64,000 nt of DNA. Source: Punica granatum (lineage: Eukaryota; Streptophyta; Magnoliopsida; Myrtales; Lythraceae). This document shows positions 48,511-63,380 of the stretch, piece after piece (the stretch's first letter is position 1; each line of letters begins with the position of its first letter). A model generated the notes under the pieces. That model did not search any database, was not told the origin of the DNA, and saw only the letters and a program-made list of their open reading frames with translations. Made by a program: the position numbers and the translations under genes. Location: the NCBI RefSeq assembly GCF_007655135.1, contig NC_045132.1, positions 24,422,354-24,486,353 on the forward strand, given 5' to 3'.

Positions 48511-48944
48511 TCAAATGCGACTTGCAAACCTAGAATTCCTATTTTTAAATAGCTTTTCTATCGAGTGCTACGTCGAGTGCAATGGCATGTGAATTGCATT
48601 CTTTAACTAGTCTCCGTCTTTTCTCCTTTTTCTTTTTCTTGGCGAAACTAGTCTTCGTCTTTGAAAACACTTTTTTTTTTTCTAATGATAAACGTAAATC
48701 AGTTTCCCTTTGGAAACTCCTCTTCCGTTTTAAATATCGATTCATTTTGAAATTTTTTGGTCCATTTGAAATAGTAAAAACCAAAAGGCAACCTTAGTCT
48801 AAAGAAAATCTAATAAATATATCCTGAAACAAGGGAAAACGAAGCACTTCGATAGCTAAACTTGGAGAATAAGTTGGGTTACCAATTGGTCGGTCAGTCG
48901 AAATATATACATACATCATTATTTCTCAAGGCATACCTAAGCTA

Positions 48945-49291
48945 GGGGTATTTACCTAAAATGACTAATGATTTACCCGTTTTGTCAAATCTATCATATG
49001 TTTTTTTTGTCAAATCTATCACATGGTTTACTTTTTGCATCAAATTTATCCCGGCGTTATCTTTTTCGTCGACATCTAACGGCCGTGCTGACGTGGCGCC
49101 CACGTGACAAGTGTGGCCCACTATCTCTCAACGTGCCACGTCAGCACGGCCGTTAGATGTTGACGGAAAAGATAACACCGAGATAGATTTGATACAAAAA
49201 GTAAATCATGTGATAGATTTAAAAAAAATATATATATGATAAATTTGACAAAATAGACAAACCATGAGCCATTTTAAGTAAAAATCCCCCC
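48945..49291. mobile_element. Foldback MITE, 347 bp, long inverted arms
   Basis: The two halves are inverted copies of each other. The outer ends GGGGTATTTACCTAAAATG and CATTTTAAGTAAAAATCCCC are similar. The inner 26 bp next to the spacer (ACATCTAACGGCCGTGCTGACGTGGC at about 49074-49099) face an exact complement at about 49135-49160. The 6-bp AAGCTA occurs on both sides (48939-48944, 49292-49297) as a possible target duplication. No coding capacity. Confidence 0.8.
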
Positions 49292-51924
49292 AAGCTATTA
49301 CCACACAACTCTCAACAATAGTCATAATTGAGAAGCCAAGTCATGGCATGGGCAGGAGACTTCAATGGTGCTATAAGTAAGTTTTACTTCGGGGAGAAAC
49401 ATCAATACGAAGACCAACCGTGTCATGACCAAACCCGTTCGGAAAAATCATACGCAGAAGTCTTCTTTCTAATTCTCGCACGTCACTTTTTGATAACAAA
49501 TATCCGACCTGGTGTTAAGAACATGTTGTGCTACCGTCCCGAGTACCTCCTCCCATCTCCAACGTCCTATATATTCTTCCTATAAATAATTTTGTGATTT
49601 TCAGTATGCAAGCTGTTGTTGTAGGAATTTAATCCAAACATACCAACCCTGTCCCGTCCAACAAGTTGTTGACGACTTGCCTTAATCAAATGTTACGCTC
49701 TTTGTTCCTTTTTTCCTTCTCGGGTCAATGTCATTGTCTGTGAAACCCTTCCTAGACGGGAGCGTTCGACACAATATACACACTCAAAGAATTGACCAGA
49801 CCGCTATGAGAGTCTTATCCTCGAAAACGTTTTCTACGCATATGGGGTTAGACTTGAATTAGTAGTACTGCGTTTGCGCATTGACGAGAAACGAAATTTG
49901 GTGCAGTGCCATTGTCTTCTATTTAAGACAAAAAGATATAAATTCGACTATCGTTTTATTTCCTCTCATTTATCTATTTCTTTCTAAATTTTCGGCTTGG
50001 ATATATAAAAAGATTCTGCGTGTAATTAAGCAATTGAAAGTTTGCAAAAAGATCCAAACCAACGTCGGCATGCATCTAAAAAAAAAAAAAGTTGTCACAC
50101 AATTGCACCTACTTATGAGCAAAGCTGGCATCTACCTAGACTAGGCACCGAACATAAACCAATCAATATGACGGCATTTAGAGCAATAAACACTATAGTA
50201 TTATTTTGGTGGGAAATAATTAATTTCCTAAACAACCACGTAAGCGATAATGATTTCTCATCTGCTTCTAGCTGGATGCATAATGCATTCAGGAGGATAG
50301 AAGGTACAATATAAACTTACTGGTTCATAGTTGCCGATAATCTTGTTCTGCAATATGGCCCGAGCAGTGACGATTTTAGGCTAGAGTTTGGCCTGCACCA
50401 GATAATCAAATAGCTGATACAATTGATCGCATCAGACAACTAAATACTACATTAATGTATCGATCGACCTAGAGTAGTCACAAGTAGTTATTTTTATCGT
50501 GCAAACAACATCGTAATGCAAGTAACGACAAGCTTTTAGCCGAAAGAAAAATGTTACGTTTAGCTATTCACATGTGTTCCAAGTGCCATACCATACAACC
50601 CACAAATTTAACAGCATAATCAGTTGGTCCTTTTTCACTAGAGGCTTTTTTTTTTTCTAATGAATAATAAAAGTCTTTATCGGCCATAGATGTAATCCCG
50701 TGGCCATTGTATTTCGGAGTTAGGAGTTTTCGTTAAAGCCGCGCCATATTATTGTGGGGAATTTATTTTTTTAAGATAGCTTTCCCAGGGTGCCTTGCCA
50801 ATGCCCACTGTTCTATTTCAAATTTTTGATTCGCCGAGCTCTTATCAATTTCGATGTCCAAATTTGATGAAGTATTCAACTTTTATTTCCTGTACTTCTG
50901 ATTCCCAAGTACTATAATATTTTTCTGGTAAATTTCTGCTTGTGACTTTAATAATTTCTCCATACGTGGAACGAATTTCCCGTTACATATATTTCGTGTA
51001 CACGTTTACAGTATATGTACATTTCATTTGTTACGAGTGTTTCCTCATGGCCCATGATTGGGCCCAATTCACAGTATCGAGCCCGAACAACACGATACAG
51101 TCGATACTATCTGGCATTGCTATTACAGCATCTTTTGATGATCGATCCTTTTGAAACTATCATCATTGTAAACAGATCTCTGATATACTAACGAGTACGA
51201 AGTTCTGACTAACATATGCTGCTACTTTATTATCGTGTCTAATACGGATAAAAGCGTTTTCGATAATTCTATATATTCGCTAAAAAGACAATCTCCTGCC
51301 TGAACTGCAAGCCTCATAGGCAAAAATAAGATCTCCACCGAATTAATGGATAAAACGATCGTAAATAATAAAATTATATTATCCTCAATCATATATATAT
51401 GCCAGCCAGCTCCCAGTTTTACTTAGCTGTGTCCAGCACCTAGAGAGGAGGGTTGGCCTTGGGCCAAGACAGGTCTCGAAATACCGTCTGGTCCTCCTCG
51501 AGTAAGCGTTCATCGTCTAGAAATTTGCAAACCCAAGCTCTCGAAAGGATGTCCTGGAGACCTCCCTCGGGAATTTATTTATCAGAGATCTCGAAAGCAC
51601 TTGGCCTTAGCCTGCCTACCAGTCTCGATCACTTGCATACACAAGGTAAGCGCCCTGAGAGCAAGAAGTTGGATCAAATATATATTTCTACATATATAAT
51701 AATATAACATAAACAAAAAAAAAATACAGAATTTATTTATCTTAATTACTTGGGCCCAATTAAGCTGCTAAGGCCTGATTCTGATGGGCCTGGAGTTCTG
51801 TCAGAAGGGGCGGCCCGGTACCGATCCAGCGGGTGAACCGGCGGCTCGGTCCTGAAAATGACGTGAGCCGGCGCTTCGGCTCGCGCGTGATTTCATTAAT
51901 TATGTGCCCACCGCTCCTCATTAA

Positions 51925-52592
51925 TAACCCTAGGCCCCCTGCTGTCCTCCTTATAAATCTTGACCGGCATACCCGCAGCCCTCTTCTTCGCAATCGCCGT
52001 CGATATCACCTGGTCGCTCCGCTCTCGTCCACCACTCTGTCGTCGCCATTTTTGAGCAAGGTTCGTCTCTCTCTTTCTCTATGTATACGTATTGTTGTAT
52101 GTATTTGCCGAAAAGTGTATCGGAAACGATCGTCTGGCTTAGCTACAAGATCAAGGTCTACCGTCTTATAGATGATAGCTGATTGATGCGATTCTGACGT
52201 TGATTCGGCGTCTCTGGTTGTTTATATCGTGGAATTGCTGTTACTGAATATGCTAGTGGAAATTTTTTCTCAGCTTAGAAACCCTAGAAATTGGACGCAA
52301 TTTTGGCATAATCAGTTCATTGTTTCAGAAATTGCCTCAGCTGATTTCTTTGTTTTTGGACACCTATTTCCGTTTTCCCACTTTGGTTGAATTTAGTTTT
52401 CTGAACCAATACTGAATGGAGGGCCTGCCAGAAAGGTTGTGTCCTGTTCTTGTGCTTTCTCAGAGATCGGTGGATGCGTACTTTCAATTGTTTCATCCCC
52501 TAGCGCATTGGTTCTTGTGTTTTTGCTGTTATGCTTAGCATCATGCTGATGGTGTTCTCTGTTTTTAAAATTTAGGGTTGTTTATTGTGCCG
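51925..52592 (+). promoter_or_regulatory. SCL promoter, 5' UTR and leader intron
   Basis: AACCCTA (telo-box) at about 51926 and TATAAAT at 51952-51958. The leader exon ends at 52060 (GCAAG|GTTCGT); the leader intron 52061-52575 ends ATTTAG; the ATG follows at 52593. Upstream TGGGCCC motifs resemble TCP sites. Confidence 0.6.
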
Positions 52593-54897
<2,305 letters not shown>

Positions 54898-55907
54898 AAG
54901 GGGGTCCAGCAGCAATGGAGTGGAAAAGGGGGACAATTTGAAGTACTGTTTTTTATGATGCCTCATATTGTTACTAGAAAACTTATCTAGCGGTTGGTGC
55001 AGGATGGTTTTGATGTATTAGGATCTCTGGATATGGAATGAATCTTGTGCTGTTGCGACTAATGTTGGAGTATTTAGTAGGTTATGTTCCAAACTTCTCT
55101 CGAGACTTGTAATAAAATGCTTTTTAGTGGTTCAGTTTGCTCGTAAATAGGTGGGTAGTGGTGTGCTATGGCTTGTTCCATCGGTGGCCTGAATTATCAC
55201 TCTAGATTTGAGGTCCTTTATGAAAATGGAATCCTGTGATCAGATTATCAAATTAAAATAAATGAATTAATGTAGGATATGCATAGCACCGGATCTTGGT
55301 ACTGAGCGCATGATAATTATGGTTGTGTTATCTGCATGAATATCATCAAGTGATGTTTTTCATTTGTAGTCTATCCATGTTACTTGGTTATGGCAGCCGA
55401 GGAGTGTAATTTTCCCACATCTTAATTTAAATGCGCAAATTCCATATATTGTTTTTCCTTACTTTTTACGTGCATGTGTTATGTACCATTTAAGTTGGTC
55501 CTATCCTCAACCCACCTATATATGTAGCGAATGAGCCAATCTAGTCTCTACTCCTAGTGTTTGGCAACGAAACCTAAGCGACACGGCACGCGTCGGAATC
55601 TCATTTGACGCTCCTGAGAAAAAACCGGTGGGTGACGGGTACAGGATCCTCCTTGAGGAAGTGATGGAAGAGAGGGAGGTGGTGCTGGTGCGGGTGATGG
55701 AATTAAAGTCGACCCATCTAACTACGAACAAACGAATCACGTGGCTCATCGCCTGCTTCCCAAACAAACATATGATCGACCGTACCATTCTTCCCTCCCA
55801 CCTACCTCCTCAGCTGCTTTAAATAAATAGAACGCTCCTCTCTGAAACTGATCAGTCAACAGCTTCCTCCTCTCCTGCGGTACCTTGTACCAGAGACCCG
55901 TAGAGAT
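54898..55907 (+). other. SCL 3' UTR and AAE promoter
   Basis: The SCL 3' UTR probably ends after AATAAA at 55111. The rest holds the AAE promoter; an AT-rich TTTAAATAAAT at 55818-55828 sits about 80 bp before the start codon as a TATA-like site. No other gene. Confidence 0.5.
55111..55116 (+). terminator. Poly(A) signal of the SCL gene
   Basis: AATAAA about 215 bp after the stop codon, the likely near-upstream element for polyadenylation. Confidence 0.5.
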
Positions 55908-58900
55908 ATGGGGACGAAGTGCTTAACTGAAGTCAATGTGGATGATTTGGTGTCGGCGGGATTAGCGGCTGATGAGGCCGAGCAGCTCCACAGGACCCTG
56001 CGGGATGCACTGCTCGGGGCTGGGAGTGGCGGTCCGAGGGAGGTGTGGAGGGAGCTGGTGGCTCGCAGGGCCCTTGAGCCGTCCCACCCGCACCGCCTCC
56101 ATCAGCTCATCTACTACTCTGTCTACTCTGACTGGGATTCCGATGTCAATGGACCTCCCCTCTATTGGTTCCCCTCCCTGTAAGCAGTCCCTCTGCTATC
56201 TCTATCTCTGTTTTTGAAGTAGAGTGGAGTCGGTTCTAGAATCCCGGTTCCAAAAGTGATTGCAGACGTCGTGGTATTATCGAGGATTGGCTTGACATTC
56301 ACTTACTTGGTTTTTCGATGACAGTTTACGAGCAGCCATGCTTGGTTTTTCCTAGACGAGCTAAGAAATGGATTATATATCTTTCGTGTTTTATGATCAG
56401 AGATCAAGCTAAGCAGACGAATCTGGGCCGACTGATGGAGTCGCATGGCCAAGATCTCCTTGGGACATTGTACAAGGATCCAGTAACGAGTTTTAGCCTT
56501 TTCCAGCAGTTCTCAGCTTCGAGACCCGAGGCGAGTAATTAGCTGGTGCCCAAGTAAACTGAGTTTAGCGTGTTAATGGCAGATTCGTTTAATATGATTT
56601 GGGGCCTTTACATAGGTATATTGGTCGATTGTTCTGAAAGAAATAGCGGTTAAATTTGAAGCTCCTCCGAGGTGCATTTTGGATACTGCAGACAAATCTA
56701 AGCACGGGGGAACATGGCTTCCTGGTGCAGTTCTGAATATAGCTGAGTGCTGTCTACAGCCCTCGAACCATCCGAGAAAGGAGGATAATAGTGCTGCCAT
56801 TGTATGGAGAGAGGAGAGAGACGATGATAGTTCGACGGTTAAGTGCATGACCTTGCGTGAACTCCGGGAACGAGTAATGTATGCTCATACTTTGTTCCCT
56901 GGCTCTACTGTTCAAGTATGCGAAATTGCTGTTTTCCGTTCTCTATGTTAAAAGTTCTTCCTGATATGTGGACCGAACTTAGCAGGCTGGTGGCGAATGC
57001 ACTCAATGCAACATTCTCACGGGGCGATGCAATTGCAATTGACATGCCGATGACAGTCAATGCAGTTATCATATACTTGGCAATCATACTTGCTGGAATG
57101 GTCGTGGTCTCTATAGCGGACAGCTTTGCAGCGAAAGAAATTGCTAGCCGTCTGCATATATCAAAAGCAAAGGGAATCTTCACTCAGGTGATCGCTCTCT
57201 CTTGCTTACTCTCGGAATTACCCGGTACGAGTAAGTAAGCTTATCCTTATGCCGGTTTATGCTGTTTCAGGATTTTATACTGAGAGGCGGTCGAAAGTTC
57301 CCCTTGTACAGGTAATTGTCATCCTTTCACTCAGACTTTGGAAAGACGATCTACATTACATATGGCTAGATGAACCATACTAGAACACGGAATAACAATG
57401 TTATCTCCTTTTCCTTCCAGTCGAGTTGTAGAAGCAGCACCTCTTAAAGCAATAGTGCTTCCTGTTATTGGAGATGAAATGGGAATACAATTAAGAGAGC
57501 AAGACCTGTCATGGAGAGATTTCCTTTCTAGCGTAAACGATAATCCAAGGTAATTCTTGCAGGAGGTTCGGTTTCATATTTTCTCGACCTATCCGAGTAC
57601 TTCTTCTTTCCTTCCTTTTTTTTCCCTGCCATCTATCCATCCAAGTTTATTAATGTGATTGACTTCGGATCTTTTTGCAGGCCACATCATTTTGCTCCAG
57701 TTTACTGGAATATCGACTCCGTGACTAACATACTCTTTTCCTCTGGAACGACAGGTAATCAAATTCCACTGCAGAAATGCCGCTTTTCCCCCTTAACTGT
57801 CCATCACAAAAGTAGCTCGTTTATCATTCTTGTATCAGGAGAACCGAAAGCTATACCATGGACCCAAGTTTCTCCAATTCGTTGTGGTGCCGACTCGTGG
57901 GCCCATTGTGACGTTCGACCTGGAGACGTAATGTGCTGGCCAACAAACTTAGGTTGGGTAATGGGACCGATCTTGCTGTACTCTTGCTTTCTTACCGGTG
58001 CGACCCTTGCCCTCTATCACGGATCTCCTCTTGGGCGTGGTTTCGGAAAATTTGTTCAGGTAAAACACATTCTTGCTCCTTTTCACCTCTTTATTATTGG
58101 TCTACATGAACACAGCAGAGATGCTGACGTGGTACATTTCTCCAGGATGCAGGAGTGACTGTTCTGGGTACGGTTCCTAGTTTGGTGAAAGCTTGGAAGA
58201 GTACGAATTGCATGGACGGACTCGACTGGACTGAAGTCAGGTAATAATCTACTCTTTCTTCGTTTTTAGTTTTTCTTCCGAGTTTTATTAGAGCAATAAA
58301 CCGTGAATTCATATATGGGAAGGGTTTTTGCTTCAACTGGGGAAAGCTCCAATGTCGATGACGATCTCTGGCTTTCTTCGAGATCATATTACAGTCCCAT
58401 CATCGAATGTTGTGGTGGGACAGAGCTTGCATCTTCCTACATACAAGGGAGCCCTCTGCAGCCTCAAGCTTTCGGGGCATTTAGCAATAAATCCATGACA
58501 ACGGGGTTTGTCATCCTCGATGACCACGGGAATGCTTATGTAAGATAATCCTATTATGTTTTCAAATTCTAGCTAAATATTGTTGCGACCAGCGTAACAG
58601 AATAAACGATTAAGTAGGTTTCTGTTTACGTGATGGCCACCACTACATGTTCCTTCGAGCAAGCCATTTCAAATTGCATTAAGAATACACGTTGTTACAT
58701 TATGAGCTGACGGACTGATCTTAGAATTTTTTTTTTAAAAAAATTTATTTATCCTTTTCAATAATGCAAGCAGCCTGATGACCAACCTTGTATCGGTGAA
58801 GTCGGATTGTTCCCTATATACATGGGATCAACAGACAGATTGCTTAATGTTGATCACGAGAAAGTTTACTTTGAAGGAATGCCGAAGTACAAGGGAATGG

Positions 58901-59789
58901 TACGATCGCATTGTAATTATTCCTGCATTTTCCGTCTCTCTCTAGTCATGGATATCATGTTGGTTTTAAGTGATGAAAGATGGCCTGCCTCTTCGGTAAA
59001 TTTAAGTTCATTTACTCATTGCAGCGTCTTCGGAGGCATGGTGACTTAATCAAGAGAACCGTTGGAGGCTATTATGTTGTCCAAGGCAGGGCTGATGACA
59101 CTATGAATCTCGGAGGCATTAAGGTACACACTTCTCCTGCTGTTTACTCTATACAAATGCACATCTTTGACGGATCCAAATGTGCACGAAAAGCATCCTG
59201 TTTAGTAGCGCGTGGCTGAAATGTGGGAATAATATTAGCCTTCCTGAAAACCAGACCTGAATTATAATGTGTTTCACGTGCAGGCGAGTTCGGTTGAGAT
59301 CGAGCGGGTCTGTGACAGGGCTGATGAGTCGGTCCTGGAGACCGCTGCAATCAGCATATCACCAGTCACCGGAGGTCCCGAACAGCTGGTCATACTAGCT
59401 GTACTCAAGAAGGGACACAACACTGCCGCGGATGAACTGAAGAAGAAATTCACAAGAGCCGTACATGCCAACCTTAATCCGCTGTTCAAGGTCGATTATT
59501 ATTTTCCAACTCAAAATCATAAATGATCCCTAATGACCCGACTGCACTGGTCAGGTCTTTTACCTTCACATAAAGCAGTACATCATCGACTCTACATGAA
59601 AGTAGGCCTTTCCGAGTTCGGAAGAACATGGTACAAAGAGTCTGATCTCGGGTTATTTCTTTGCCGTTGCAACAGGTGAGCTTCGTGAGGATTGTTCCAG
59701 AGTTTCCCCGAACCGCTTCCAACAAGTTACTGAGAAGAGTTCTGAGGGATCAGATGCGCCGCGAGCTCTCACTCCAGAGCAAACTATAG
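55908..59789 (+). CDS. AAE18: Peroxisomal acyl-activating enzyme, AAE17/AAE18-like
   Basis: ANL-superfamily enzyme that joins ATP and a carboxylic acid to an acyl-adenylate and then CoA. Arabidopsis AAE18 activates 2,4-DB in peroxisomes; the natural substrate is unclear. Exons: 55908-56179, 56401-56530, 56616-56878, 56986-57187, 57271-57311, 57421-57549, 57681-57754, 57839-58059, 58146-58240, 58323-58539, 58774-58899, 59025-59123, 59284-59490, 59676-59789; 729 residues. The AMP-binding loop [15 protein letters not shown] is at about 365-379, split by intron 7. [15 protein letters not shown] and [17 protein letters not shown] are further family motifs. The protein ends in SKL, a standard PTS1 signal. 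Intron 2 has a GC donor. Acceptors of exons 10 and 11 are less certain. Confidence 0.92.
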
Positions 59790-61140
59790 AGGTACATAAA
59801 ACACCACCCGTTCTTCCCCATGCGTGTATTCAAACTATATTTGCAACATTCTTTCCCCAGTCACCCGTTCGGTTTTCGTTGCAAATTGGAAGATCGTTCA
59901 TAAAACTAAGCCGGTATCGATAACACACGGTCCAAATTCAGCCCAAATATCACGTATTTCGGTTTTTTTTTTTTTTAAAGATTGATGAAGGAATCTTTCT
60001 AACTGCAGCTGGACAGTAGAGACAATTACATACAAATCAATAATCCAACCTTCTCGGCCCAAGTGTTGAGGAACATGGCACTGTCATCTTTGTCATGTGG
60101 CCAGCAGGACTTATCCTAAAATACAAAGACCAATTGAAATTGAAATTGCTCTATAATATAATATATATATATTGTTTACATATATGTATGATTAATTGAT
60201 TGATTGATTGATTGATTTCATAATAATTGTGCCCATCCGCGCCTTGAAAGTTAATCCCAATTTTGTCCTCGTCCCCCCCCTTGTCTCTCTAAGAGCTTCT
60301 AGAACGAACAATAGCTTTTCATTTCGTCTCACTATCAACTGTCCGAATATGATCACAAATCTTGAATTTGGTCCCATGCTCATGCACTTTATCTCCTTGC
60401 CCTTTTTCAACATATTCGGCATAGTTTCTCCATCCGGCAAATCGCTGCCGTTAACATCCTTTTCGTGCGTTTCTCGGGGACCATTGAGGCGGTCGTCGGG
60501 TAAAAGTAAATCAATCGTGCGTGGTGTGACGGGGGCAGTTTTGGGGCTAGTTGGCTGCTTGATTGAATCTCTGAGCTAATCTTATCCACGTCCCGTCCTT
60601 AGCTAATAGTATGTGTTCCAACGTATGACAGACGGGAAAAGTCACTGGTAGGGTAGGGCGGCCCCTTAATAGATTCCATTCTGAGACATATATATATATA
60701 TATATACATACACTTCTTGATCGGGCCAATAATCGGGACTTACTCGTATCTTTAGTCGGTATTCCGTTGCGTATCTTCTCTTCAAGCAGATTAATGATAG
60801 ATTGCAAATGTCGAAAAACACGACCGACGCAGTCGATGCTTGCTACATATCGCCCGATCATATTGAGAAAGCTCTACATGACTTGTAAACATAAACTTGC
60901 TCAAACGCTCTCGCAAACTCCTGACTGACACAACGAAATATTCCCCGGAATCTAATCCCCGATATAGGTCCCATGTTCACCTCGAGAATCTCCGTCGATG
61001 AGTTCGTACTTCTGGACTGACAGTTTGGCGCTTTAGGTCGGACTCATGACCCCGATGCTCGAGCTGGAAAATTGGGCCTCGGACAGATATGTCCGAGAGA
61101 GAATGATCATACCTCAAACACAATCACCACCTTTGATTTA
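59790..61140. other. Intergenic between AAE and F-box/kelch genes
   Basis: AAE 3' UTR, then DNA without a supported gene. A (GATT)n run is at about 60190-60216 and an (AT)n run at about 60690. The region 60210-60590 has open frames on both strands but no recognisable protein. Confidence 0.5.
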
Positions 61141-62229
61141 TTAGATCTCCACGCAGCATCCCGATTGAACAAAACCGGAGAACTCATCGGGCACGCTAAT
61201 TTTCTCGTATTTACCATCTTGCCCCTCCCCTCGCCTGGCCATGTAGAACTCGTGTGGCCCGCCCTGGTACTGGGCTCCGCCCACCAGAGCCCATGGGCCC
61301 AGCATTACGCCGCACGTCGCCACTCTGACCGCCGGCTCCGACTCGGCCCAACTCATTAACTTCCCGTCCTTCCCCACCCCGACACACGACCTCGGGCACT
61401 GGCTCTGCCGCCACGCGCCGTCGACCCGCCGCCACTCGCCGGAGTCAAACCCGTGAGACTCGGCGCTCCCCTCGAAGCCGCCCTGGCTCTCCGTCCGGTA
61501 GCCCGAGACGACCCAGAACTCCCGCCCAATCACCACACCCTCGCACTCGTCTCGCGCCTGGCTCATCTGAGCCAGCTCGGTCCACGTGTCCCCCCTCACG
61601 TCGTATGCCCAGGCACTACTCAACGCGTTCTTGCCCTCGTCGTGCCCGCCCGCGACGTACACGCGCCCCTCGCAGGAGGACCCAGCGGCGGCGAAGAACG
61701 ACCGCTTGGACAGCATCGGAGTTCGCTGCTCCCACCGGCGAGTCGTGAAGTCGTAGACGAAGACGTCCGTCACGGGGTCGTAGCTCACCGGGTCCCACCC
61801 GCCCATGACCACCAGCTTCCCCTCGCAGCTCGCGAGCTGGCAGAAGACGGGCAGCCCATTCGGATACGGAGCCGGCTCGAGCCGGTCCCAGGTCCCGCCT
61901 ACCGGATCGAACACGGTGATGCCGTAAATCGGAGCTCCGCCCCCGGATTTACGCCCCTCCAGCGAGATTTGGCTCGGAAGGACCTGGACCAAGCAGGCGA
62001 CCTTGCGGGTGTACCCCGATCTCTGCCGGTGGTAGTAGAACTCCTGGCTACGCAGCAGGTGGCGCCACCTCCGGCAGACACGGGAGGTAGCGCCGTGGGA
62101 GGTGTATGACAGCCGGGCCAGGCACTCGAGGCCGAGGTCCTCGGGCAGTCCTTGCATCAACTCAGTGAACTCGGACGATTCCATGGGAGGAGACGCTGTG
62201 ATAGTCATAGTAGTATGATTGGTCGCCAT
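61141..62229 (-). CDS. KMD: F-box/kelch-repeat protein, KMD-like
   Basis: Substrate adaptor of an SCF ubiquitin ligase. KISS ME DEADLY proteins target type-B response regulators (cytokinin) and phenylalanine ammonia-lyase in Arabidopsis. 362 residues, one exon. F-box at about 26-65 (LMQGLPEDLGLECLARLSYT, VCRRWRHLLRS). Kelch repeats follow: LVVMGGWDPVSYDP with VFVYDFTTRRWEQ, GRVYVAGGHDEGKNALSSAW and DTWTELAQMSQARDECEG. The C-terminus VQSGCCVEI is typical of the family. The first in-frame ATG adds 15 residues before MESSEF, which could be the real start. The coding region is much more GC-rich than its flanks. The KMD member is not resolved. Confidence 0.92.
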   Translation of the reverse strand: MATNHTTMTITASPPMESSEFTELMQGLPEDLGLECLARLSYTSHGATSRVCRRWRHLLRSQEFYYHRQRSGYTRKVACLVQVLPSQISLEGRKSGGGAPIYGITVFDPVGGTWDRLEPAPYPNGLPVFCQLASCEGKLVVMGGWDPVSYDPVTDVFVYDFTTRRWEQRTPMLSKRSFFAAAGSSCEGRVYVAGGHDEGKNALSSAWAYDVRGDTWTELAQMSQARDECEGVVIGREFWVVSGYRTESQGGFEGSAESHGFDSGEWRRVDGAWRQSQCPRSCVGVGKDGKLMSWAESEPAVRVATCGVMLGPWALVGGAQYQGGPHEFYMARRGEGQDGKYEKISVPDEFSGFVQSGCCVEI

Positions 62230-62269
62230 TGCTGAAGATGATGAAGCTGGAGAGATGTCAGTGGCTGAA

Positions 62270-62275
62270 TTTATA
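62270..62275 (-). promoter_or_regulatory. TATA box of the F-box/kelch gene
   Basis: TATAAA on the minus strand, about 41 bp before the first ATG. The distance implies a very short leader, or translation starting at the second ATG (62184). Confidence 0.5.
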
Positions 62276-62279
62276 AAAG

Positions 62280-62689
62280 GGCAGTCGGGCGGTGTGTGCG
62301 TGAACGAGAGAGATATAAGATACCATCATAAGGGTCTAGTATTCCAAGCTCACTTCCATGTGATTTGAAGTTTTACAAGTCTTAAATTCGAATCATAGGG
62401 ACATATGCTAGAGTCGGTTCTTTGGCTCAAGCCGAGGTCATCTCCGGCTTTTGTGAAGATGATGAAGCTACGTTGACGGGACAATATTTGCGCTGCCTGT
62501 TTAATTCGTCTGATACATTCACGGTTGAACAAAAAAATCCGGACATGATATAGTGGGGGTGACAAGATTGCCACTACTGTTGTCCTTTATTTTATTCATA
62601 AAAAAAGAGAGATATAACATAAATAAACTGTGAGCTGCTTGAGATTATAAACAAGACGATGTGGCTCGCAAACTATTTGAGCTTGGTTT
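62280..62689. other. Intergenic upstream of F-box/kelch gene
   Basis: No gene seen. Confidence 0.5.
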
Positions 62690-63128
62690 GGTGAAAGTTT
62701 GAGTTTAGCTCGGTCTTATCGAGCTCGAGCCGAGCTGAACAGTCTCATGAGCCGAGCTCGAACCGAGCCAATCAGTCTCATGAGCCGAGCTCGAGCCTAG
62801 GTATGCTTAGCTTGAGCAGCTCGCGAGCCATATAAAAACTTTGGATGTGTTTATTACAATTTTTGTTAAATTAGAATTATGTCGAGCACAATCGAGTCGA
62901 GCCCGAGTCGTGCTCGAGCTTATCGAGCTCGGGCTCCTCGTGCTCGAAAAGATTGATGAGCCGAGCTCGAGCTCGGCTCGCGAGTTGCTCGAAATACTCA
63001 CGAGCCAAGCTCGAGCTTCACCTCTCCAGGCTCAATCGAACTCGAGCCTAGCTCGAGCCCCGACTTTCACTCTCGAGCCGAGCTTGGAGCCCCTTAAGTG
63101 TGGGATGGACTTGGCTCGATTACACCCC
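62690..63128. repeat. GAGCTCGAGC-rich subterminal repeat block
   Basis: Dozens of GAGCC, GAGCTC and CTCGAGC motifs in both orientations, with ATGAGCCGAGCTCGA repeated near 62748 and 62779. The right edge CTTGGCTCGATTACACCCC (to about 63128) looks like an inverted hAT-type terminus (GGGGTGTAATCGAGCC). The left terminus was not found. Probably a non-autonomous DNA transposon. Confidence 0.6.
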
Positions 63129-63380
63129 AAATGCCATTGGCGCTGCTTACAAACAATATCGTTATCTTTTTATTTCTTTTTTTAATATTACTTACCCAAA
63201 TTCTACAATGCATGTTTTGATTTTTTTTTCATATCATACATAACTAATTTGGACCCTTAGATCCATTTCAGTCTAATATGGACCGTCCATTTTTATAAGT
63301 TTTAAAATTTCGAAACCCCCAAGAAAATCATGATTCGGTGCCTTTATTATAAAAAGTATGATTGATCTTTGTTATCTCAG

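Larger units (their letters stand above)
38801..51924. other. 13-kb gene-poor segment rich in small transposons
   Basis: No coding gene supported; the short frames lie in AT-rich, simple-repeat or transposon DNA. It contains SINEs (40351, 43316, 43720), hAT-like (41632) and Mutator-like (44438) MITEs, a hairpin (43572), a foldback element (48945), a simple-repeat cluster (46058) and (TA)n/(TG)n/(GATA)n tracts. The segment 40800-41110 is an AT-rich stretch that may be a relative of the 16605 MITE. Confidence 0.6.

Noticed and set aside
61453..62109. 218-codon open frame on the plus strand
   Set aside because: It is antisense to the F-box/kelch gene; GC-rich coding DNA often leaves the opposite strand open.
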